Shown here: positions 56,114 to 64,000 of the stretch, in pieces
How the letters are laid out: each line of letters starts with the position of its first letter
Position numbering within the stretch: position 1 is the first letter of the stretch
Source of the DNA: Flectonema sp. DT1601
Taxonomy: Eukaryota; Euglenozoa; Diplonemea; Diplonemida; Diplonemidae
Direction: 5' to 3'
Assembly: GCA_964019425.1 (NCBI GenBank)
Contig: OZ025848.1
Span: forward strand, 496,001 to 560,000
Length of the DNA stretch: 64,000 nucleotides
Notes under the pieces: generated by a model
Database searches by the model: none
Told to the model about the DNA's origin: nothing
Seen by the model: the letters and a program-made list of their open reading frames with translations, nothing else
Program-made: the position numbers and the translations under genes

Positions 56114-56527
56114 ATGAGTGAGATGTCACTTCTGAGTGACGTGACTCGCATTGGAGGGATCGGAATTGCATCGTTCATCGTGATGATTGAGGCAGTTAGA
56201 GATTGCCATTCATCTGGCAGCTTGTGTTCTAAGTACTACGCGTGGGCAGTTTCATGCTCCATGATCTCGTTAGTAGCCGCCATGGCAATAATAGTTGCTT
56301 ATAAGTTGGGTGGTTACCCAGAGCAGTTTCACTCAGCCGTTGCCGGGTTCTTCGCAATCTGGTGGGGTGTTGGCATCACTTGCATGACTGTTCAGGAGCT
56401 GTCTGCGTTTTCAATTCCAGGTCACGTTTACTTTGCTGCGTGTAGTGCTTTTTTAATTTCTATGAATATTTGCTTTAGATTAGCAACACGACGAAGTACT
56501 TCGTTGAAAACTGTTGAAATAATTTAA
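56114..56527 (+). CDS. Four-span membrane protein, paralogue of 57490 gene
   Basis: Single exon, 137 residues with four hydrophobic segments (about 12-28, 42-64, 78-95, 103-121). It aligns with the first half of the next gene: both share VTRIGGIGIAS/VVRIGGIGIAS, MIEA-x-RDC, YAWAV/FAWAV, GGYPEQFH/GAYPENFH, WWGVG and the V/I-PG-x-x-YF motif. The start is placed at 56114 (MSEMSLL) to match the paralogue; the frame opens earlier at 55991. The C-terminus is basic and short (RRSTSLKTVEII). The family is unknown; the four-span layout recalls MARVEL or tetraspan proteins, without their marker residues. Confidence 0.75.
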   Translation: MSEMSLLSDVTRIGGIGIASFIVMIEAVRDCHSSGSLCSKYYAWAVSCSMISLVAAMAIIVAYKLGGYPEQFHSAVAGFFAIWWGVGITCMTVQELSAFSIPGHVYFAACSAFLISMNICFRLATRRSTSLKTVEII

Positions 56528-56938
56528 GAAAGTAGATTCAATTGTTGACTCGCGACAGTCACAACGAACATCATAACACACTCACCGTAATTAATGATTA
56601 GTTAAAAAGTCCGCCCCGTTCTGAATAAAAGCCACAGCATGACACGCAATCAACCACAGCTGTCATCTGGCAATTCTTGTTTTCCCCCTCTCCTGATATT
56701 TTTGGTATTGATCCCTGACTACAATAAAGAATGTCTCCTCTTTTTTTTTCTTTCTTTCTTCTTTTTTTTTTTTTTTTTTTTTCGTGTTATTTTTACGTCT
56801 TGTCTTCATGTGTTTGTTTTTTTCCTTTTCTGAGTAGTTTTGACACGTCGGGGCCGTGTGTTCTTTTATCGTTTTATTACTCTTCTTCTGTTAGAATGAG
56901 AAACAATCATTCGAATAACGCATCTATTCTGATTGAAC

Positions 56939-56977
<39 letters not shown>

Positions 56978-57489
56978 CAACACGCAAGTAGCGTAGTCAT
57001 TGTTTGTTTGTTTTTCCCTTAGTCGATCAGTTTGTCTTGTCCTTTTTTCTTTCTTAGTTTTTGGTTTGTTCTTTTTGTTTCGCTAAGAAGTGGCTTTTTT
57101 CCGCGAGATGGGTCTTTGTTTTTAGACAGCAACATTTGCGTGGTGGTTTTTAGTTGGTGAACATTACACGAAAGCAGTAAGAAAATGTTCTGTGCATCAC
57201 ACATTGAGATTGCAACGGTAAGATCCTGTCTCTGTGACTTTTGTTTTTTTAAAACTTTTTTATTTTGAATTTTTTTCGCTTTTCATCCTATCTACATCCT
57301 CTATCTATTTATTTTATTAGGAAAAAATATTTATTTTTTTTGTAATTCGGAAACCTCGTCGTATCAAATAAGGCAATAAAGTCACATAGGGTTCTTATAT
57401 TTGATTTTGCCTGAAGTTTAGAACAGAATGATAAAAAAAAAAAAACTTTTTTTTTTTGTATCAGCAAAAGAAGAAAAACATAGAATAAA
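56528..57489. other. Intergenic spacer
   Basis: A spacer with T-runs at 56761-56782 and A24 at 56940-56964. A TTTTTTTTTTGTATCAG acceptor-like site lies about 23 nt before the next ATG. No gene seen. Confidence 0.5.
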
Positions 57490-58477
57490 ATGGTCGAGCC
57501 GAGCTCAAAGCTTCAGAATGACGTGGTTCGCATAGGAGGTATCGGGATCGCCTCATTAGTAGTGATGATTGAGGCAGCTAGAGACTGTGACAGGGCATAC
57601 AAGTGTAATAATTACTTTGCATGGGCTGTTGCTTGTTCTGTTATTTCATTGGCAGCAACAATATTGATTGCTGTATTATTTAAGATGGGAGCATATCCGG
57701 AAAACTTTCACCCAGCAGTAGCTGTGTTTTTTACAGTCTGGTGGGGAGTTGGAACTGGTTGTATGACTTTCAAGGAGCCATTTCCTGTTCCTGGAAACGC
57801 TTATTTTGGTGCCTGGGGAGCTCTAATTATATCTGTTAACTTGTGCATGAGATTAATTCCGAAAATCGCTGAAACAGCTGGTAAGGTCGCAGGTAAAATG
57901 GACATCTGTTGGATTCTTATGGCTTCCATAGTGGTGTTTATCCAAGCTCTTTCATGCAGCAGTAATGACTGTGGAGCCAGGGCATGGGTTTGGGTGTTTG
58001 TTTTCATTTGTCAATGTGTTACAATTGTTTTATGTATTCTTGGAATATTATTATCAGACAAGATTCCAATGAAGCCATTTGCTGTTATTCTGACTTGTAT
58101 CTCTACTATTGGATGGATATTGGGTACATTCGGAGGTCCATTTTCAATTGTCGGAAATGGATACATTGGATTAACAGTTTCATTCTTGGCCTCTCTTCGT
58201 CATGCAGCAGTTGTGTACGGTGTTTACCACGTCTTTGAAAACGCTCGCCTTTATGGACCTTCCATGGGTGGAGAGTCCGCTGAGTCACCAAGCGCTAGTG
58301 CACCTCCTCAGAATTAGTATGTTTTTTTTTTTTTTTTTTTTTTTTCTTCTTTCCCAATCGACCTTTTTTTTTCCCGGATTTAACATTTCTCCAATTTTAG
58401 AGAAATGTTAAATCTTTTATTGTATTTTTTCTGTATTACAAAAAAATCATCCCATCCTTTAAGGCAATCTACTCCCC

Positions 58478-58509
<32 letters not shown>

Positions 58510-58851
58510 GTCTTGTTTAAAATTGTTATGGTAACTGCGTGTCTTGTCTCTTTAGCAAGAGAAGAAATAGTGATTGGTCTTTTTAAGGAGGTATAAAAAA
58601 AAAAAAAAAAAAAAATCAATAAAAGCAGCGCTTCGAATACCACTGTTGCAGGTAACAACTTGTACCCAGCAGTACCACCAAGTGCTCCATCAGCACCTGC
58701 AGAGGCACGTGTTGAAACATCAAGCTTTGTACCTCCACCTCCACAGTCCCCACAGCAACCGAAAACTGAAGTGGTAGTGGGCTCGGTCAGTAATACGGCC
58801 GAGTCTATTTTTTTGAAACACGTCACGCCCGGTCAACCAGCCTCGATGTAA
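57490..58851 (+). CDS. Eight-span membrane protein with Pro-rich tail, internal duplication
   Basis: Exons 57490-58316 and 58629-58851; 349 residues. Two four-span halves (about 12-135 and 137-255) are related: each ends in a G/P-x-F-x-(I/V)-x-G-N-x-Y-(I/F)-G motif before its last span (PFPVPGNAYFG; GPFSIVGNGYIG). The first half is also the paralogue of the whole 56114 protein. The cytosolic tail from exon 2 is Pro/Ala/Ser-rich (NLYPAVPPSAPSAPAE ... NTAESIFLKHVTPGQPASM). Without splicing the frame stops at TAG (58316-58318), which overlaps a GTATGT donor; splicing to AAAAGCAG at 58628 restores an open frame. A second homologous last exon lies at 59164-59353. The role is unknown, perhaps a channel or membrane-organising protein. 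Confidence 0.75.
58377..58414 (+). repeat. Perfect 15-bp inverted repeat in intron
   Basis: GATTTAACATTTCTC (58377-58391) pairs perfectly with GAGAAATGTTAAATC (58400-58414) around the 8-nt loop CAATTTTA. It sits in the 312-nt intron between the membrane-encoding exon and the first alternative last exon, flanked by long T-runs. Confidence 0.9.
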
Positions 58852-59163
58852 AAGAAAATGAAAACAATACCCCTTCCAATCATACTGAATAAATATACTG
58901 GCTGCCTCTCTTTCGGTTTTCATTTTTCCTCGGGGGGTAATTTGCTATTTGTGATGATTTTCCCCCCCCTTCTTTTAGTTCAGAGTGCAAATCTCACGGT
59001 GTGAATATAACAAAAAAAAGAAAAAAAAAGTGAAATTATTTCTTCTTTTTTTCCTTCTCGTCGAGAAGGTTGTTGAAGCGAATAACCGAAAAAAGAAAAA
59101 AAAAAAAACAACTTCGAGAACGAAAAATGAACATATCCGTTACTCTAATTCTAATAAACTCAG

Positions 59164-59353
59164 CTCCGGATCGCTGTACCCGGCAGTGCCATCTGCACCT
59201 GCAGAGAAGCGTTCGGCTCCAATTGTACCGCCACTACCAGAAGCACAACAGCAAGAAAAACAGCCTGAAATAGCTGCAAAGTCAGTCGGTGATACAGCTG
59301 AAGGATTATTTTGGAAGAGTTATCAACATGGTGAACCAGGTACTAGCTGTTAG
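59164..59353 (+). CDS. Probable alternative last exon of the 57490 gene
   Basis: 190 nt encoding SGSLYPAVPSAPAEKR ... GDTAEGLFWKSYQHGEPGTSC, homologous along its whole length to exon 58629-58851 (LYPAVP, SAPAE, a Pro-rich centre, VxxTAExxFxK and a PG near the end). An AATAAACTCAG acceptor gives the same phase as the 58629 exon, so the 58316 donor could join to either and produce two different tails. Alternatively it is a remnant of a tandem copy whose membrane part has been lost. No nearby upstream ATG gives it a membrane-spanning start of its own; an open frame upstream is mostly translated A-runs. Confidence 0.6.
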
Positions 59354-60562
59354 TAGTTCTTTATACCTCCTCCTTTGGGTCAATTTACGTCTCCTCTTGC
59401 ATAATCTTCCTGCGGTACCATTACTACCATTGTCTTTCTATCAACCTAATTCTACCCGTGTGAGGTGGCTACGTTGCTTTTAGTTTTCTTGTCTCTCGTA
59501 TTTCTATTATTTTCATTGTGGGGAAAACTTTTTCAAAAAAAAAAAAAAATGAAAAATAAATAAATAAAAACAACAAAATGATGGCTCTCTTTTTTGATGT
59601 AGTATTTTGCTTTTGTGTTGAAAGTTTTCAAATCCGATTCTTAAAAGCAAGACCTAAGACATCTCTCTACAGTAAGGGAGCAGCGTTCTTGCCGACAGAA
59701 TGGCCTTTTGGAGCTAACCTCCTTTCTTCAATTGCAAATTTAGTTTTTTACGACTAATAACAAGTTTTTCCTTCTCTCCCAAAAACTTACTTTTTTTTTT
59801 TATTTTATTTATGCAATCCCCGAAACGCCGTATCGGTGAGAGGATCTTTTTTTTTCTTTTTCTTCTTCCCTTGGTACCAAAGTATTGAAAAAAAAAAAAA
59901 AAAAAAAAAAAGCATAGCATTCGTCATGTAGTTAGTTTTTATAGCAACATCCCAACATGAATCGAAGCGCAACGGGGAGAATCGAAAAAAAGAAGGGAAA
60001 AAAAAAAAAAAAAAAAAATAGAATTAATTTTTTTTCTGCTTGTTTACCACTAACCCCTCCACTTTTTTTTTATAATCCTATGTCAAATGAAAAAAAAAAA
60101 AAAAAAAAAAAAAAAGACAAGGGAAAAAAAGAACGGAAAAAAAAAAGTAGAGAAATAAGACGTGAAGTATCTTTTTCATTTTGTTTCTCTCAATAATATG
60201 ATAACTTCCTCTAAAACCCATAGAAGGCTAGAAGTGGTATTGCTCTTACCCATCTTTCTACGTGGGACCGCAAACAATTATTATGTTGCGTCTCATTGCG
60301 AGAACAGACTACTAGTGGGAATTGAAAACAAAAGAAAATAAAAAGAAAATAAAAAGGTGGACTGGTGAAGAATAAAGCAACACGGAAGGACCACACAAAC
60401 CACTTAATTAGAGCTTTCGTATTGTTTTTAGTAAATAGTAAATTAAGTAACATGTTTTTTTTTATGCAGGGTAAAGCAACCTCAATCATTTCGCTGTGCT
60501 GAAGCACTTTTTTTGTATAAATCACTTCCCACTCACAGCTATTAACTTTTTACCCGCTCACA
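59354..60562. other. Intergenic spacer
   Basis: A 1.2-kb spacer full of A- and T-runs (A at 59888-59911, 60000-60018, 60091-60115). A TTTTTTTTTATGCAG acceptor-like site at about 60469 lies 94 nt before the next ATG. A minus-strand frame at 60211-60525 and others are low-complexity and not credible. Confidence 0.5.
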
Positions 60563-62353
60563 ATGGACCAACAGTGGCAGGGAAAGTCAGAGAAGGGAGA
60601 TAAGAAACTCCCACAACCAGAAGGAGGATCTGACTCACACAGAGTTGTACTCGTACAAAGACTTCCTCCAGAAGTCAGCGTCGAGGATGTTATTCATCAC
60701 GCCATGAAGCTTGGAAAGGTAACTGGAAGATTCGTTCAAGAAAAAACCCGCCACGTCTTTGTCGAGATGTCAACACAAGCAGAGGCCCAGCAGCTTGTTC
60801 AAACACTCGGAACTATTTCTATTAAGGGGCACAGTTTAAAAGCTGAATTCTCTTCCAGATACGCTCAAGTGACTGAAGAGCAAGTAAACAAAGTCCTCGT
60901 CCTCTCACTTCCAGGACTAACTGATGGTTCACTTGACTGTAAGCAACTCGCTTCAATCTTCAACTCAAAGGGAGGAAACGTTAGAAAGATCCAATTATGG
61001 ACCAGTAAAGATGGTGTTGTACAAGGTCTTATTGAGATGGACAGCAATTCATCTGCACAGATCTTAAGAGAACAGTTGAGTGGATACGTAACAGGAGGAA
61101 CTACAATCAGATTATCTTACAGTAACAAACCTTCAATTGAAATTAAGCAACCTATTCACGGATATGACTTTGTGTTAAATCAGGGAGCTGGAATGTGTCC
61201 AAGATTAGGAATGGGACATCAGGTAATGAATCACAATCAACATCATCATCATCACCATCATGCTCATCATCACATGGGTGGTCATCATGGACATCATCAC
61301 CAGCAGATGGGTGGAAAGGGAGGAGGTGGTTACCCTCCAATGGGTGGTGGTGGACACCACCATCACCACCACCACCACCACCATCAACACCATCATCAAC
61401 AGCACCACCAACACCAGCACTCGATGCACAGGATGGATGAATCGACATCAGTCATGGTTAAGAACCTCGTTGAGGGTACTTCCCCAGATGCTATCTTCCG
61501 CCTCTTCGGAACCTGCGGTGATGTTCGCGCTGTTAAGATTATGTTCAAACACCGCACCTACGCTCTCGTCCAATACGATTCACCAAGAGGCGCTGACAAA
61601 GCCTGTCAATTCCTTCATGGGTGTGCGTTCTATGAAGAATCAAGGTATGCGTTTAGTTAACTGAGAGTGAGGAGTCAGTCTTATTATCTTCATATTAACT
61701 GTGAGAGTAGTTAACTTGTTTCTATAAATAACAAACAGAACTCTTGAAGTCTTCCCGTCAAAGGTGGGACAGATTACAGGACCTGCTGATGAGCTCACAA
61801 AGTACTTCCCTGACTCGTTACATCACCGATTTGTTGGTCGATTGGCTCACAAGAACTTTGAAAACATGTGTGGGCCAAGCACTCAACTTCACATCTCAAA
61901 TGTACCAGTTGGTATTAAGAATGAAACTGTTGAAGCAGCTCTGAGACAGTTCAGCGACCACGCTACTACAAAATGGATTGAGAATAAAGCCAACGCTGAA
62001 GTTCGAACAAAGATGTGCATTGCAACACTCGAAAGCGTGCGTTCAGCAGTAGCTGCTCTAATGGGAATGCATACGATCTGTTTTTCTGGTCATAAACCAG
62101 CTAACGGAAAAGGAATAGTCGTATCATTTAGCAGACGTCACATGCAGCGACCTGATGCTCACAGCGGACAGGCCTACCAACCAATTAGTGTTGTGGGTGC
62201 TAATGGTATTATAGCTGATCCTACAAGACCTGGTATGATTTACTTTTTATTTATGCTTTGCTTTGGTTGGGTCTTATACTCGAGAAGAGACTTTTGAATT
62301 TTTAAAAAAAAAAAAAAAAAAAAACAGGATCCGGTGCTCCAGGTCACCCTTAA
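60563..62353 (+). CDS. PTB/hnRNP-L-like RNA-binding protein with four RRMs
   Basis: Exons 60563-61644, 61739-62232, 62328-62353; 533 residues. RRM1 at about 25-100 (HRVVLVQRLPPEVS ... HVFVEMST), RRM2 at about 112-195 (KVLVLSLPGL ... GLIEMDS), RRM3 at about 295-370 (SVMVKNLVEG ... FGTCGDVRAVKIMFK ... ALVQYDS), and RRM4 at about 413-500, introduced by KNFENMCGPSTQLHISNVP, which closely parallels the PTB segment before RRM4. A His/Gly-rich insert with two long His runs (about 220-290) separates RRM2 and RRM3. PTB proteins bind pyrimidine-rich RNA; in trypanosomes the DRBD3/DRBD4 homologues govern splicing and mRNA stability. Given the T-rich UTRs and acceptors here, such a role fits. The last exon encodes only nine codons. 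Confidence 0.88.
61225..61430 (+). repeat. CAT/CAC His-codon repeat
   Basis: Two CAT/CAC-rich stretches (about 61238-61300 and 61356-61420) encode poly-His blocks between RRM2 and RRM3, separated by a Gly-rich GGKGGGGYPPMGGGG segment. Codons are mixed rather than pure, so the tract is selected or old rather than freshly slipped. Confidence 0.85.
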
Positions 62354-64000
62354 ATGAATAGGTTTTTCGAGTTCCCAGTACGTGATTCTAAATAGTCGGC
62401 TTGTTGCTTCCTTTTCAACCAACAAAACAAAATAAGGGTGCACCAGCCTTCTTTTTTTAGACTATGCGTTCCTTCAAAAAAAAAAAAAAAAAAAAGAAGA
62501 AGAAGAAGAAAAAGAAGAAGAAGAAGAAAAAAGAAAAGAGTGAAGGGAAGAAGAAGGAAGGGGAACGAAAGCAAAAGACTGCCTCAAATATGAATGTAAG
62601 CGACGCGGGGCTATCTCCAATTCTTTAGATCCCAATTTGATGTGTCTCTTCATGCTAGTCTTGTTCCTCGTTTTTGAAATTTCAGAATTTTAAGTAAGAG
62701 AAAAAAGAAAAAAAAACAAGTAAGTTGAACGTTCTTTTGTCCCTTTTATGGTGAGGGAAACCCCTCCAGCACTATTTATTTTTTAATCCCTTTCATTTTT
62801 TTTTTTTTTTTTTTTTGAATAAACCAAGTCTCTTTTTTTTTAATGTAGGCACACCACTGAGCTCTTTTAATCACCCCAATTCCCAACGCCATCGGAAAAC
62901 CGTATCACATCTAAATCCTTTCTTTTTCGGTATGTTAACGATACGAAATTTAATTCTGGAATGCTTGTGAAAAAAAGAAAAGGCAATGATGTTGGTGAGT
63001 GTGTCTACATGAGACAATGTTCGGGCTTTCATCTATTCAAATTAACTAATTTTTTTTATACTTTTTTTTTTTTACTTTTTACTTTTTTAAAAAAAAAAAA
63101 AAAAAAACACTTGTTATTCAAGTTCACGATGTTTTTCTACATTTTTACAAAAAAAAAAAAAAAAAGAAAGCTTGTTATTTTGTGAGGTAGGAACCAATGA
63201 AGAGAATCCTGCCCATTTACGACCGTCCCATTTACGAACGTGTAGTAAACAGTCATTGCATCTGACAAGTTCTTTTTTCTACTGTAAGTTTGTTTTATTG
63301 GATCTTGTTAAAATCCGAATTCTTTCGGTTGTAAGGCTACGATGATTTTATCAAAAGCGATCCTGCTGTTCTTTTTTTAACGTTTTAAAAAAAAAAAAAA
63401 AAAAACTTCCTTAGTATGTTATTGATGAAAAGACATACAATTCAAAAAAGGTCACTGTGTAATTGTGTCCTACGATTTTTTTGTTTTATCGTAATGAAAA
63501 AAAATAAAGTGAAGGAGGTGACTTATTACTAGTGATAACATAAAACGAGGTCGTCTATAGAGAAGGAAGTTATTTTTTATTTTTTATTTTTTTTTATTTC
63601 CCTTTTGCCGTGATTAATCCCTCCTTGTCCTTGTTCTTCTTCTTCATTCATCTTCTTCTTCTTCATACTTTTCTTTTTTATATTTTTTTAAAAAAATAAT
63701 ATTATTTTTTTTTTTTTTTAAATCCCCTTCTTGGAAACATTGAACGATTTTAGACAAACGAAAAAAAATAACAAAATGGAACTAAAATATTTATTTACTT
63801 TTTTCCCGTCCCCGCCCCATTTATTTTCTCTTCTTCTTTTGGAGGTGTCAACTAGTAGCTGGCTCTTCCTCTACGAGGATTTTGCACAATTCTTTTTGTA
63901 CGAGGCACTCACATGAATTCACTTACTTACAGTCTGTTTGTTAGCTCGTTGCGATACCGAATGTAAAAGAGATCGTTTTATCAACCCCTGTAAAAAGGTA
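62354..64000. other. 3' spacer to window end
   Basis: 1.6 kb without a credible gene. It holds the presumed 3' UTR of the PTB gene, an A19 run with an adjoining AAG/GAA microsatellite at 62476-62540, further A- and T-runs (62798-62816, 63088-63106, 63387-63405) and CTT microsatellites near 63635-63670. Confidence 0.5.
62476..62540 (+). repeat. Poly-A and AAG microsatellite
   Basis: A19 run followed by imperfect AAG/GAA repeats, just downstream of the PTB-like gene. It is low complexity and non-coding. Confidence 0.9.

Noticed and set aside
58380-58826. 148-codon minus-strand open frame
   Set aside because: Mostly translated A/T runs and antisense to the alternative exon; no coding character.
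61152-61448. Minus-strand Asp/Gly/Val-rich frames opposite the His repeat
   Set aside because: They are the antisense reading of CAT/CAC codons in the PTB-like gene.
1-64000. CRISPR arrays, LTR or other virus-like elements, LINEs and DNA transposons
   Set aside because: No spaced direct repeats, terminal repeats, polymerase, integrase, capsid or transposase motifs were seen on either strand.

Overview
This is a 64-kb window of an AT-rich nuclear genome from a protist. I find 24 protein-coding genes and every one lies on the + strand, from 7476 to 62353. Ten of them carry 23 inferred cis-introns. These are mostly 61-102 nt (two outliers, 312 and 510 nt), with GTATGT-like donors and A-rich ...AACAG acceptors. 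Non-coding DNA is crowded with A or T homopolymers of 15-32 nt. Most start codons sit 5-100 nt downstream of a usually pyrimidine-rich AG that could serve as a trans-splice acceptor. One-directional gene order, a cyclase laid out like trypanosome receptor adenylyl cyclases, WW/DPSK-repeat and ECTF-motif cytoskeletal-type proteins and a four-RRM PTB protein together suggest a euglenozoan (kinetoplastid or diplonemid relative) that keeps conventional introns. This placement is inference; no rRNA, spliced-leader or organelle marker is in the window.

Layout. 1-7475 is gene-free. 7476-13218: a giant WW/DPSK-repeat protein and a multipass membrane protein. 14071-18922: an ERdj5-like J/thioredoxin protein, a small unknown protein and the wybutosine enzyme TYW2. 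19150-22116: a two-TM receptor cyclase. 23619-29349: an unknown protein, an EGLN-like prolyl hydroxylase and a two-TM Cys-rich protein. 30051-36794: a PPP phosphatase, two cytoskeletal-type proteins and a ubiquitin-like/SUKH-like fusion. 37032-45487: an ABCC transporter, a CAP-domain protein, a 52-residue three-exon protein and a SAM/beta-carbonic anhydrase fusion. 46111-51156: a receiver-like protein, a four-exon unknown protein and a polyQ coiled-coil protein. 51743-55607: an SMPD4-like protein. 56114-59353: a tandem pair of multipass membrane proteins, the second with what look like two alternative last exons. 60563-62353: the PTB-like RNA-binding protein.

The genes do not form a single pathway. 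If they are co-transcribed, expression would have to be set after transcription, which makes the PTB-like protein and the UTR structures of interest. The most notable items are duplicated phase-compatible last exons at 58629 and 59164, a perfect 15-bp hairpin in the intron before them, a cyclase whose transition-state Asn is replaced by Arg in both cyclase-like domains, an oxygen-sensor-type prolyl hydroxylase, two domain fusions, the A-rich intron acceptors and the 3' bias of introns. Gene models come from reading frames and splice logic alone, without transcript data.
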